64,000 bases of DNA, taken from positions 186,001 to 250,000 of the forward strand of contig NZ_MLCL01000089.1 in the NCBI RefSeq assembly GCF_001942625.1, in the 5' to 3' direction. The notes under the pieces were generated by a model. The model saw nothing but the letters and a program-made list of their open reading frames with translations, ran no database searches and was not told the origin of the DNA. The stretch's first letter is position 1. Every line of letters starts with the position of its first letter. The translations under genes were made by a program, and so were the position numbers. Below are positions 9,976-18,263 of this stretch, one piece after another. Source of the stretch: Mycobacterium syngnathidarum (GTDB lineage Bacteria > Actinomycetota > Actinomycetes > Mycobacteriales > Mycobacteriaceae).

Positions 9976-10874
9976 ATCAGCTGCCGTCCCGTCACCTCGA
10001 CGAAGACGTCGTCCAGGCTGGCTTCGCGACTGTGAATGGTCTCGACGTGGAAGTTGCGCAATACCGCGTGGAAATCCGGATCGTCGGCCAAGCCGTCCAT
10101 TCCGAACTCTGTCGTGGTGAGACCCTCTCCGGGTACGCGGTATTGGACCCGCACCCGGCGTTGGCTGCGCGCAATCTTCAATTCGGCAGGTGTGTCCAGC
10201 GCGACGATGGCTCCGTCGACGACGAAGGCCACCCGGTCGCACAGCTCATCGGCGGTGGACATGTCGTGGGTGGTGAGAAAGATCGTGCGACCACTCGCCT
10301 TCAATCCCAGGATGATGTCTTTGACCTTGCGCGCGTTGACCGGGTCGAGTCCAGAGGTCGGCTCATCGAGGAACAACAATTCGGGGTTGTTGACCAGCGA
10401 CCGTGCAAACGTCAGCCGCATCTGCATTCCCTTGGAATACTTGCCCACTCGGGTGTGGGCCGCATCCTTGAGACCCACGGATTCGAGCAACTCCATCGGA
10501 TCCGCCGTGGGCCCGTCGTAGAGGGAGGCGAAGAACTGCAGGTTCTCCAGGCCGGTGAGCTTGAGATAGTGGTTCGGCAACTCGAACGAGACTCCGACGC
10601 GCTGGTAGTAGTCCGAGCCCCACTCGAGTGGGTCGCGGCCCCACACCGTGGCCTGACCGCCGTGACCTCGCAAGAGGCCGATGAGCAGCTTCTGCGTGGT
10701 GGATTTGCCGGCGCCGCTGGGGCCGAGGAATCCGAAGATCTCTCCGCGCCCAACGGTGAAATCCATACCGCGCACAGCGGGTTCGGTTGACTTGGGGTAC
10801 GTGAACGTCAAGTTCTCGACGTGGATGACAGCCGTCGCGGTGTTCGGGTCGGCCGTGGATGTCAGGTGTTGCAT
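9972..10874 (-). CDS. ABC transporter ATP-binding protein
   Basis: 300 aa. Walker A is GPSGAGKST at about residue 52, the signature is YSKGMQMRL in place of LSGGQ, Walker B is LLFLDEPTSGLD, and the switch is TTHD. The C-terminal ~80 residues resemble the regulatory extension of ABC-2 exporter ATPases. It energises the two permeases encoded downstream; all three genes overlap by 4 bp. Start ATG 10874. A MarR-type regulator is divergently transcribed, with a palindrome at 10949-10964 between them. The degenerate signature motif is typical of this subfamily and not a defect. Confidence 0.92.
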   Translation of the reverse strand: MQHLTSTADPNTATAVIHVENLTFTYPKSTEPAVRGMDFTVGRGEIFGFLGPSGAGKSTTQKLLIGLLRGHGGQATVWGRDPLEWGSDYYQRVGVSFELPNHYLKLTGLENLQFFASLYDGPTADPMELLESVGLKDAAHTRVGKYSKGMQMRLTFARSLVNNPELLFLDEPTSGLDPVNARKVKDIILGLKASGRTIFLTTHDMSTADELCDRVAFVVDGAIVALDTPAELKIARSQRRVRVQYRVPGEGLTTTEFGMDGLADDPDFHAVLRNFHVETIHSREASLDDVFVEVTGRQLI

Positions 10875-10948
10875 TGTTTCTCAATCGCCCTTCTGTCGTG
10901 CGAATAGACAATTTCCGACCAGACTTCCCGGAACACCGCGACCGACTG

Positions 10949-10964
10949 TACTAAACTTTCAGTA
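10949..10964. promoter_or_regulatory. Candidate operator between ABC exporter and MarR-type regulator
   Basis: TACTAAACTTTCAGTA: arms TACTAAA and TTCAGTA match at 6 of 7 positions with a 2-nt spacer. It lies 74 bp upstream of the ATPase start and 34 bp upstream of the regulator start, so bound protein could block both promoters. Confidence 0.45.
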
Positions 10965-10998
10965 ATTTGTGAAGATAGTTTGGGCCGAGGAGGATTCG

Positions 10999-11475
10999 AT
11001 GACGTTGGCGTCAGATCTGCAGCACGCCGCCGAAGAGCTCGCCCTGGCACTGACCAGCCATGGGATGCAACGTATGACGGCGCGGGTACTCGCGACGCTT
11101 CTGTTCACCGAGCAACCCAACCTGACCATGGGCGAGCTTTCCGAGAATCTGAGTGCCAGTGCCGGCGCAATATCCAGCGCCCTCAAGATGCTCACGTCGG
11201 TCGGCCTTGCCGAACGGGTACCCGTGCCGGCCAGCCGCCGCGACCACTTCCGGCTGCGGGATGACGCTTGGGCCATTCTGTTCACCAACCAGAACGAGAC
11301 GATCGCGGCCATGCAGGCCGCCGCCGAATCCGGCATCGCCGCCACAGACCCCGGAAGCGTGGCGCACCAGCGCCTCTCCCAGATGCGGGATTTCTATGCC
11401 TTTCTGATGGCCGAGCTGCCCGCGATCCTGGACCGGTGGCGTGAACACCGCACTCAGGGCAACAAGCCCACCTGA
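10999..11475 (+). CDS. MarR/GbsR-like transcriptional regulator of the ABC exporter
   Basis: 158 aa from ATG 10999, preceded by GAGGAGG; the in-frame ATG at 10969 has no ribosome binding site. A winged helix covers about residues 35-90 (LTMGELSENLSASAGAISSALKML, TSVGLAERVPVPASRRDHF). This matches the GbsR-like mycobacterial MarR branch. It is divergent from the ABC-2 export operon and probably its repressor. The last 22 bp overlap the 3' end of the convergent TetR gene, so antisense effects are possible. Confidence 0.85.
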   Translation: MTLASDLQHAAEELALALTSHGMQRMTARVLATLLFTEQPNLTMGELSENLSASAGAISSALKMLTSVGLAERVPVPASRRDHFRLRDDAWAILFTNQNETIAAMQAAAESGIAATDPGSVAHQRLSQMRDFYAFLMAELPAILDRWREHRTQGNKPT

Positions 11476-12053
11476 CGGTAGACCGCACGCAAGTAGTGCC
11501 GCATCTCCTCGACGTCGGGCGGGTCTGGTTGCAGTACGCGATATGTGATCGCACCGACCATCATGTCGATCGCCACGTCGAAATCGGTATCGGCAGCGAC
11601 AGTTCCACACTCCTGCGCATGCTCGAGCAGACGAGTGGCGAGCGCGCGTCGTGGCCGGATGTAGCGATCCCAGTAGACCGTCATGAGCGCCGGGTGACTG
11701 ACCGCCGAACCGTAAACCCGCGCCACCAGCGCGCGATAGGACGGTGTGGTGGTGACAGCCGCCGCGCTTTCGATCGCGGCCTCGACAAGCTCATGAGGGG
11801 ATTCGATGTCGATGGCCTCAGGTGAGGCCCAACCCACCTCCTCGGCGACCAGCGTCTCCATCGCCGCGGCGATCAGGTCCTCCTTGGTCGACCACCGTCG
11901 ATAGATGGTCGGCTTGCCGACACCGGCACGTTTGGCGATCTGTTCGATGCTCGAGCCCTCGACCCCGCGCTCGATGAAAAGGTCCAGCGCTGCTTGCAGG
12001 ATTGCGCGCTCAGCCGCCGCGTCCCGGGGCCGGCCACGGCCGGCCGTGGTCAC
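11454..12053 (-). CDS. TetR family transcriptional regulator (coupled to flavin monooxygenase)
   Basis: 199 aa from GTG 12053, overlapping the stop of the upstream monooxygenase as GTGA. Longer upstream frames are shadows of that gene. The helix-turn-helix reads IEQIAKRAGVGKPTIYRRW, a classic TetR recognition helix. The C-terminal domain is of the TetR_C type with SHPALMTVYWDRYIRPRR. Being the second gene of the operon, it probably autoregulates the pair through the palindrome at 13573-13584. The effector may be an aromatic substrate of the monooxygenase, which is an inference. Confidence 0.87.
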   Translation of the reverse strand: MTTAGRGRPRDAAAERAILQAALDLFIERGVEGSSIEQIAKRAGVGKPTIYRRWSTKEDLIAAAMETLVAEEVGWASPEAIDIESPHELVEAAIESAAAVTTTPSYRALVARVYGSAVSHPALMTVYWDRYIRPRRALATRLLEHAQECGTVAADTDFDVAIDMMVGAITYRVLQPDPPDVEEMRHYLRAVYRQVGLLP

Positions 12054-13561
12054 CGCACCGCCCCCGTCCCCAGAGCGGCTGTCAGCCAACGGTCGAGCTC
12101 GCCGACATCGTCGGGACTCCCCCGCCATGCCAGATGGGCATCCGGCCGGATCAACATGGCCTCTGAGCTGTCGTGGTGCAGGGCCACGACGAATTCGCCC
12201 AGGTGGGGCCGCAGCGGTTCGAGATCGTCGGGTACGCCGTCGGGCAACAGTAGTGCCCAGCGCCCGCCGAGCTCGCCGTGTAATCGGGTGGCCGCCCCGT
12301 CGGAGCGGGTGCAGGGCAGATCCGCGATCCGATCGCCGGATCGCGGCTTGCGGCCGCGGCCGCCGAGCGGGCCCTTGCGGTAGCTCACCCACAGCTGTGA
12401 AGCCGTGTACGTCGTCCAGCGCTGGATGAAGGCCGAGCTGAACAGGCGGGTGGCCACGTGGTCACGCAGGAACCGGCCGACCGGATTGCTCGCGACGTTG
12501 ACCCGGGTGACCGCACTTGTGCCGCGCAGCACTTCGGTGGCCAGGGGCCTGCGCTCGGCTTCGTAGGTGTCGATGAGCTTGTCGGAGGCCAGGTTTCGGA
12601 TCACCAGCGCCAGTTTGAAGGCCAAGTTCTCCGCATCGCCGATGCCGGTCAGCATGCCCTGACCACCAAAGGGCGCATGCGCGTGCGCGGCGTCACCGGC
12701 GATCAGGATGCGCCCGTGCCGGTACGTATCGGCGAGCCGGCGGTGCACGGTGAACACCGACAGCCACTCGGCGTCGCCGACGGTCACCGCGCGGCCGGTC
12801 CGCTGTGGCACCACCTGTTTGATTCGGTCCAGAATCTCACTCTCGCTGGGCTTTTGCGCGAGCGTGGGATCGTAGACGAACAGCCGCCACAAGTCGTCGC
12901 GACCGCTGGCATCGGGCATGGGCATCGCGCCGACCACTCCGTCGGGGTGAACCCAGCCGGTCGTGCCGCCACGGTCGAGCGTCCAGTCCAGATGGACATC
13001 GGCGAGCAGGAATCGTTCGGAGAGTTTGACCCCGGGGAACGCGATACCAGCCTGCTGCCTGGTGACGCTGGAGGTGCCGTCGCATCCCACCAGCCACTTC
13101 GCCCGCACGCGTTCACCGTCGGAGAGTTCGGCAACGACGACGTCGCCCTCCTGCAGCACACCGACCACGCCTCGGCCCCATTCGGGCTCGACCCCGAGCT
13201 CGGCCAGTCGGGCCCGCAGTGCCGCTTCGACTTTCGCCTGCGACACCACCATGGGCGGTGCGGCGGTCCGCATGCCCGGATCACCGAACTCCAGGGTCAT
13301 CACGGGGCGGTCGCCGAGATAGTTGGTGATGCGCATGGCGCGCAACGACTCGTTCGGCAAGTTGCCCAGTGCGCCGATCCGGCCCAGCACTTCCGAGCCT
13401 CGGGCGTGCAGAAAGTTGGCCCGCGACGTGGTCGCCGGCCCCGGTGCGCGGTCGACGACGCGCACGGAGAGGCCGTGTAGGCGCAACGAGCAGGCCAGCG
13501 TCAACCCGGTCGGGCCGGCACCGACCACCACCACATCCAGGCTCTCATCCCAGGAAACCAT
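12050..13561 (-). CDS. FAD-dependent aromatic monooxygenase (class A, PHBH/MhpA-like)
   Basis: 503 aa. The Rossmann FAD motif is VVVGAGPTGLTLA at residue ~11. The DG motif is WLVGCDGTSSVTR, and the GD motif is LIAGDAAHAHAPFGGQGM. The C-terminal ~100 residues form the thioredoxin-like domain seen in phenol hydroxylase-type enzymes. These proteins use NAD(P)H and O2 to hydroxylate aromatic rings, including drugs such as rifampicin in some relatives. The substrate here is not deducible. It is the first gene of an operon with the downstream TetR. The start ATG 13561 sits just below the palindromic operator. Confidence 0.87.
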   Translation of the reverse strand: MVSWDESLDVVVVGAGPTGLTLACSLRLHGLSVRVVDRAPGPATTSRANFLHARGSEVLGRIGALGNLPNESLRAMRITNYLGDRPVMTLEFGDPGMRTAAPPMVVSQAKVEAALRARLAELGVEPEWGRGVVGVLQEGDVVVAELSDGERVRAKWLVGCDGTSSVTRQQAGIAFPGVKLSERFLLADVHLDWTLDRGGTTGWVHPDGVVGAMPMPDASGRDDLWRLFVYDPTLAQKPSESEILDRIKQVVPQRTGRAVTVGDAEWLSVFTVHRRLADTYRHGRILIAGDAAHAHAPFGGQGMLTGIGDAENLAFKLALVIRNLASDKLIDTYEAERRPLATEVLRGTSAVTRVNVASNPVGRFLRDHVATRLFSSAFIQRWTTYTASQLWVSYRKGPLGGRGRKPRSGDRIADLPCTRSDGAATRLHGELGGRWALLLPDGVPDDLEPLRPHLGEFVVALHHDSSEAMLIRPDAHLAWRGSPDDVGELDRWLTAALGTGAVR

Positions 13562-13572
13562 GCCAATAGCAT

Positions 13573-13584
13573 AACGATACCGTT
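13573..13584. promoter_or_regulatory. Candidate TetR operator upstream of flavin monooxygenase
   Basis: AACGATACCGTT has perfect 4-bp outer arms and a TA centre (10 of 12 bases symmetric). It resembles ACGGTATCGT-type sites bound by mycobacterial TetR proteins. It begins 11 bp upstream of the monooxygenase start. Confidence 0.5.
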
Positions 13585-13638
13585 CCGTAATTTAAAGAGG
13601 TCGCCCCCAGCCACGCCCCACCCGGTTATCTTCGGTCC

Positions 13639-14463
13639 ATGAGCATGGCCGCAGATGAGCACATGCAGGTTGACAGCCTGTACCGATACCCGGTCAAGTC
13701 GATGCTCGGGGAGCGCGTGGACACGTTGCTCGTCAACGCCGGTGGAGCCGACGGCGACCGCAAGTACGCGCTCATCGATGAATCCAGCGGCCGGGTGGCG
13801 AGCGCGAAGCAGGCCCGACTGTGGCGCGGACTCTTGTCGTGCGGCGCTGTCACCGAACGGCGCCAGGTGCGCATCCACCTGCCCGACGGCCGCACGACCA
13901 CGTCGGATGACGACGACGTCGACGACCTGTTGTCACAGTTCGTGGGGCGCTCGGTTCACCTGATCGACAGCAGACCCGCCGGCGCCTCGATTCAACGCGC
14001 GGACCCCGATCAAGTGCTCGACCTGGGCGTCGACGCCCAGGTCGACGCCCCGATCCTGGAACTGGCTCTGGCCACTCCGGGGACCTCATTCACCGATCTG
14101 GCTCCCGTGCACGCGATCACCACGGCGACGCTCGAGCACGTCGGCGTCGAGGCCGCGCGCTATCGGCCCAACCTGGTGATCGCCACGCCACCCGGATATC
14201 CCCCGTACACCGAGAACGAGTGGACCGATCACATTCTCAACGTGGGCGAAACGCGGCTTCGCGCAATGGGGCCCACGCCCCGCTGCGTCATTCCGACGCT
14301 CGAACACGGCCGCCTGCCCCGCGCGGCACATGCGCTCCGCACACCCGCCGACGAGAATCGGGTCGACGCCTTCGGACTCGGCCTGCTGCCGTGCGCCGGC
14401 GCGTACCTGCAGGTGCTTTCCGAGGGCACCATGCAGATCGGTGACCGAGTCTCGCTCGGTTGA
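13639..14463 (+). CDS. MOSC domain-containing protein
   Basis: 274 aa. The N-terminal MOSC_N beta-barrel begins with VDSLYRYPVKSMLGERVD. The C-terminal MOSC domain has the conserved Cys in GPTPRCVIPTLEHG, the residue that in mARC and molybdenum-cofactor sulfurase relatives coordinates Mo. The family carries molybdenum cofactor or acts as a sulfur carrier; the exact reaction is unknown here. Three close ATGs (13639, 13645, 13663) make the start uncertain by up to eight residues. It stands alone between divergent and downstream operons. Confidence 0.87.
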   Translation: MSMAADEHMQVDSLYRYPVKSMLGERVDTLLVNAGGADGDRKYALIDESSGRVASAKQARLWRGLLSCGAVTERRQVRIHLPDGRTTTSDDDDVDDLLSQFVGRSVHLIDSRPAGASIQRADPDQVLDLGVDAQVDAPILELALATPGTSFTDLAPVHAITTATLEHVGVEAARYRPNLVIATPPGYPPYTENEWTDHILNVGETRLRAMGPTPRCVIPTLEHGRLPRAAHALRTPADENRVDAFGLGLLPCAGAYLQVLSEGTMQIGDRVSLG

Positions 14464-14515
14464 ATCAACTCCGCCGGTAACGGCACAGGGAGATCGCATC
14501 AGAACCGCAGAACCC

Positions 14516-14545
14516 TTGCGAACTCCGTCGACCAATTACTAGGAT
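14516..14545 (+). promoter_or_regulatory. Candidate sigma-A promoter of the mmsA operon
   Basis: A -35-like TTGCGA (14516-14521) and a -10 TAGGAT (14540-14545) are separated by 18 bp. The predicted transcript starts near 14552, giving a leader of about 57 nt before ATG 14609. Confidence 0.45.
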
Positions 14546-14608
14546 ATCCAAGTATCTCGGGTACTGCTCGAGCCACTCACTGTGCACATCCCCTTTGGAC
14601 GGAACGCC

Positions 14609-16129
14609 ATGACCACTCAGATCCCCCACTTCATCAACGGCCAACGCACCACTGCCGGATCGACCCGCACCGCCGATGTGCTCAACCCCAGCACCGGCGA
14701 GGTGCAGGCGCAGGTGGCCCTGGCCTCGGCCGCCGACGTCGACGCCGCGGTGGCCGGCGCGGCCGAGGCCCAGAAGGAATGGGCCGCCTACAACCCGCAG
14801 CGCCGGGCCCGGGTGCTGATGAAATTCATCGAACTGGTGCACCAGAATGCAGACGAGCTGGCTGAGCTGCTCAGTTTGGAGCACGGCAAGACCGTGGCCG
14901 ACTCGCACGGCGACATCCAGCGCGGCCTCGAGGTCATCGAGTTCTCCGTCGGCATCCCCCACCTGCTCAAAGGCGAGTTCACCGAGGGCGCAGGCACCGG
15001 CATCGACGTGTACTCGATCCGTCAGCCGCTGGGCGTGGTCGCCGGCATCACCCCGTTCAACTTCCCCGCGATGATTCCGCTGTGGAAGGCCGGCCCCGCG
15101 CTCGCATGCGGAAATGCCTTCGTGCTGAAGCCTTCCGAGCGCGATCCCTCGGTGCCGCTGCGGCTGGCCGAGCTGTTCATCGAGGCCGGGCTGCCCGCGG
15201 GCGTGTTCCAGGTGGTGCAGGGCGACAAGGAGGCCGTCGACGCGATCCTGGAGCACCCCGAGATCAAGGCGGTCGGCTTCGTCGGCAGCTCCGACATCGC
15301 GCAGTACATCTACTCGGGCGCGGCCGCGCACGGTAAGCGCGCGCAGTGCTTCGGCGGCGCCAAGAACCACATGATCGTGATGCCCGATGCCGATCTGGAC
15401 CAGGCCGTGGATGCCTTGATCGGCGCCGGGTACGGCAGCGCCGGCGAGCGCTGCATGGCCATCAGCGTCGCGGTCCCGGTGGGCGAAGAAACAGCGCAAC
15501 GGCTTCGAAATCGGCTCGTCGAGCGGATCAACCAGTTGCGGGTCGGACACAGCCTCGACCCCAAGGCCGATTACGGGCCACTGGTCACCGGCGCGGCACT
15601 CGAACGGGTTCGCGACTACATCGGCCAGGGTGTCGAGGCCGGCGCCGAGATCGTGGTCGACGGTCGCGAGCGGGCGAGCAACGAGCTGACTTTCGGCGAC
15701 ACCAGCCTGGAGAAGGGCTACTTCATCGGCCCGACCCTGTTCGACAACGTCACCACCGACATGTCGATCTACACCGACGAGATCTTCGGTCCGGTGCTGT
15801 GCATCGTCCGCGCTCACGACTACGAAGAAGCGTTGAAGCTGCCGTCCGAGCACGAGTACGGCAACGGCGTGGCGATCTTCACCCGCGACGGCGATGCCGC
15901 ACGCGACTTCGTGTCCCGGGTGCAGGTCGGCATGGTGGGCGTCAACGTGCCGATCCCGGTCCCGGTGGCCTACCACACCTTCGGCGGCTGGAAGCGGTCC
16001 GGATTCGGCGACCTCAACCAGCACGGGCCGCACTCGATCCTGTTCTACACCAAGACCAAGACCGTCACCGAGCGGTGGCCGTCGGGCATCAAGGATGGCG
16101 CCGAGTTCGTCATCCCGACCATGAAGTAG
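14609..16129 (+). CDS. mmsA: Methylmalonate-semialdehyde dehydrogenase (CoA-acylating)
   Basis: 506 aa from ATG 14609. It shows FINGQRTT at the N-terminus, GVVAGITPFNFPAMIPLWK, VGSSDIAQYIY and the catalytic Cys in GSAGERCMAISVAV, all hallmarks of MmsA. The usual general-base Glu of hydrolytic aldehyde dehydrogenases is not expected in this CoA-acylating branch. It converts methylmalonate semialdehyde to propionyl-CoA at the end of valine catabolism in the cytosol. It starts an operon with isobutyryl-CoA dehydrogenase-like and mmsB genes, the same set and order as Rv0753c-Rv0752c-Rv0751c. Confidence 0.94.
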   Translation: MTTQIPHFINGQRTTAGSTRTADVLNPSTGEVQAQVALASAADVDAAVAGAAEAQKEWAAYNPQRRARVLMKFIELVHQNADELAELLSLEHGKTVADSHGDIQRGLEVIEFSVGIPHLLKGEFTEGAGTGIDVYSIRQPLGVVAGITPFNFPAMIPLWKAGPALACGNAFVLKPSERDPSVPLRLAELFIEAGLPAGVFQVVQGDKEAVDAILEHPEIKAVGFVGSSDIAQYIYSGAAAHGKRAQCFGGAKNHMIVMPDADLDQAVDALIGAGYGSAGERCMAISVAVPVGEETAQRLRNRLVERINQLRVGHSLDPKADYGPLVTGAALERVRDYIGQGVEAGAEIVVDGRERASNELTFGDTSLEKGYFIGPTLFDNVTTDMSIYTDEIFGPVLCIVRAHDYEEALKLPSEHEYGNGVAIFTRDGDAARDFVSRVQVGMVGVNVPIPVPVAYHTFGGWKRSGFGDLNQHGPHSILFYTKTKTVTERWPSGIKDGAEFVIPTMK

Positions 16130-16136
16130 CGCACCG

Positions 16137-17297
16137 GTGAATCTGCACGACCTGGATGAAGACGAGCGCGTGATCGCCGAGACGGCGGCCGCGTTCGCCG
16201 AAAAGCGCATCGCGCCATACGCGTTGGAGTGGGATGAGACCCATCACTTCCCCACCGACGTGTTACGCGAGGCGGCCGAACTCGGCATGGGCGCCATCTA
16301 CTGCGGTGAGGACACCGGCGGCAGCGGGCTGCGTCGACTGGATGCGGTACGCATCTTCGAGCAACTGGCCGCTGCCGATCCCACCCTGGCGGCGTTCCTG
16401 TCCATCCACAACATGTGCGCGTGGATGGTGGACAGCTACGGCACCGAGGAGCAGCGCAAGGCCTGGGTGCCCAAGCTGGCGTCGATGGACGCCATCGCCA
16501 GCTACTGCCTCACCGAACCGGGTGCCGGCTCGGACGCGGCGGCGCTGCGCACCCGGGCGGTCCGCGACGGCAGCGATTACGTCCTCGACGGGGTCAAGCA
16601 GTTCATCTCCGGGGCCGGCAGCTCCGATGTGTACGTGGTGATGGCCCGCACCGGCGCTGACGGCCCGAGGGGGATCTCGGCGTTCGTGATCGAAAAGGAC
16701 GCACCAGGGCTGAGTTTCGGCGTCCAGGAGCAGAAGATGGGCTGGAATGCCCAGCCCACGGCACAGGTGATCCTCGAGGGTGTGCGGGTTCCGGCCGATG
16801 CCCTGCTGGGCGGCACGGAGGGCACCGGGTTCGGCATCGCGATGAACGGTCTGAACGGTGGCCGGATCAACATCGCGGCCTGCTCGCTCGGCGGGGCCCA
16901 GGCCGCCTACGACAAAGCGCTGGCCTACCTGGCCGACCGCCAGGCCTTCGGTGGGTCACTGCTCGACGAGCCGACCATCCGGTTCACCTTGGCCGACATG
17001 GCCACCGGCCTGGAGACCTCACGAAACATGTTGTGGCGGGCGGCTTCCGCGCTGGATGCCGACCACCCTGACAAGGTGACGCTGTGCGCGATGGCCAAGC
17101 TGTACGTCACCGACACGTGCTTCGAGGTGGCCGATCAGGCGCTGCAGTTGCACGGCGGCTACGGCTATCTGCGTGAGTACGGTCTGGAGAAAATCGTCCG
17201 GGATCTACGGGTGCACCGCATCCTTGAGGGAACCAACGAAATCATGCGGGTGGTCATCGGGCGTTCCGAGTCGTCCCGCACCCGCAACTCTGCATAG
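16137..17297 (+). CDS. fadE9: Acyl-CoA dehydrogenase, probably isobutyryl-CoA dehydrogenase
   Basis: 386 aa from GTG 16137, 7 bp after the mmsA stop. It shows the ACAD signatures YCLTEPGAGSDAAALRT and LQLHGGYGYLREYGLEKIVRD. The catalytic Glu is in HRILEGTNEIMRVVIGR, the position used by short-chain acyl-CoA dehydrogenases. Between mmsA and mmsB it fits the FAD-dependent oxidation of isobutyryl-CoA to methacrylyl-CoA in valine breakdown. The symbol follows the syntenic M. tuberculosis gene; the substrate is inferred from context. Confidence 0.88.
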   Translation: MNLHDLDEDERVIAETAAAFAEKRIAPYALEWDETHHFPTDVLREAAELGMGAIYCGEDTGGSGLRRLDAVRIFEQLAAADPTLAAFLSIHNMCAWMVDSYGTEEQRKAWVPKLASMDAIASYCLTEPGAGSDAAALRTRAVRDGSDYVLDGVKQFISGAGSSDVYVVMARTGADGPRGISAFVIEKDAPGLSFGVQEQKMGWNAQPTAQVILEGVRVPADALLGGTEGTGFGIAMNGLNGGRINIAACSLGGAQAAYDKALAYLADRQAFGGSLLDEPTIRFTLADMATGLETSRNMLWRAASALDADHPDKVTLCAMAKLYVTDTCFEVADQALQLHGGYGYLREYGLEKIVRDLRVHRILEGTNEIMRVVIGRSESSRTRNSA

Positions 17298-17309
17298 GGA
17301 GAGACATAC

Positions 17310-18182
17310 GTGACCACGATCGCGTTCCTCGGTTTGGGGCACATGGGCGGCCCGATGGCGGCCAACCTGGTGGCAGCGGGCCTCACCGTGCACGGCTTCG
17401 ATCCCGTGCCCGCGTCGAAGGCAGCCGCTGAAGCCAACGGCGCCAAGGTCTTCGACACCGGCGCTGCGGCGGTGTCCGGTGCCGACGTGGTGATCACCTC
17501 ACTGCCCAACGGCAACATCGTCAAAGCGTGCTATGCCGAGGTGCTGCCGGCTGCCACGAAAGGCACGTTGTTCATCGACACCTCGACCATCTCGGTCGAC
17601 GACGCCCGCGAGATTCACGCAAAGGCAGGTGAACACGGGCACGCTCAGCTCGACGCCCCGGTCTCCGGCGGCGTGAAGGGCGCGACCGCGGGCACGTTGG
17701 CGTTCATGGTCGGCGGCACCGATGAAGCATTCGAAGCGGCGTTATCGGTGCTGGATCCCATGGCGGGCAAGATCATCCACTGCGGCGGCTCGGGCACCGG
17801 CCAGGCCGCCAAGCTCTGCAACAACATGGTGCTCGCGGTGCAACAGATCGCGGTCGGCGAAGCTTTCGTGCTGGCCGAGAAGCTGGGCCTGCCTGCACAG
17901 TCGCTGTTCGACGTGATCACCGGCGCCACCGGCAACTGCTGGGCCGTCCACACGAATTGCCCGGTGCCAGGCCCGGTCCCGACGTCTCCGGCCAACAACG
18001 ACTTCAAGCCGGGTTTCGCCACCGCCCTGATGAACAAGGACCTCGGGTTGGCGATGGCTGCGGTGATGTCCACCGGGTCTTCGGCTCCGCTCGGCACACA
18101 TGCGGCACAGATCTACGCCGCGTTCGCCGACGAGCACGCTGACGAGGACTTCAGCGCGGTGATCGAGACGCTGCGCGACTGA
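17310..18182 (+). CDS. mmsB: 3-hydroxyisobutyrate dehydrogenase
   Basis: 290 aa from GTG 17310, preceded by GGGAGAGA. It shows the N-terminal NAD motif FLGLGHMGGPMAANL, the substrate loop DAPVSGGVKGA and the catalytic Lys in GTGQAAKLCNNMV. It belongs to the beta-hydroxyacid dehydrogenase family and oxidises 3-hydroxyisobutyrate to methylmalonate semialdehyde, the substrate of MmsA. It is the third gene of the valine operon. The 60-bp palindromic repeat begins 8 bp after its stop and may serve as transcription terminator. Confidence 0.93.
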   Translation: MTTIAFLGLGHMGGPMAANLVAAGLTVHGFDPVPASKAAAEANGAKVFDTGAAAVSGADVVITSLPNGNIVKACYAEVLPAATKGTLFIDTSTISVDDAREIHAKAGEHGHAQLDAPVSGGVKGATAGTLAFMVGGTDEAFEAALSVLDPMAGKIIHCGGSGTGQAAKLCNNMVLAVQQIAVGEAFVLAEKLGLPAQSLFDVITGATGNCWAVHTNCPVPGPVPTSPANNDFKPGFATALMNKDLGLAMAAVMSTGSSAPLGTHAAQIYAAFADEHADEDFSAVIETLRD

Positions 18183-18190
18183 TTCCTCCT

Positions 18191-18250
18191 CGCGTTTGTA
18201 ACCAGGTGGCGGTGAAATTCGTGTTTGGCCGCCACCAGGTTACGAACGCG
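18191..18250. repeat. 60-bp palindromic repeat, copy 1 (downstream flank of DUF559 gene)
   Basis: The arms are 18191-18212 and 18229-18250 (22 bp each, 20 matching), around a 16-nt loop containing AATTCGTGT. Each arm reads inward from CGCGTTYGTAACC to GGTGGCGG. Copy 2 at 19135-19194 has the same length, orientation and loop core. A further half-arm, TTACGAACGCGA, occurs at 18264-18275 and contains the stop codon of the DUF559 gene. Confidence 0.75.
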
Positions 18251-18263
18251 GCCCGCCGCGGTG

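Noticed and set aside
14465..16210. 581-codon open frame antisense to mmsA
   Set aside because: The complementary strand encodes a complete MmsA; the antisense protein is His/Asp/Val-rich with no domain.
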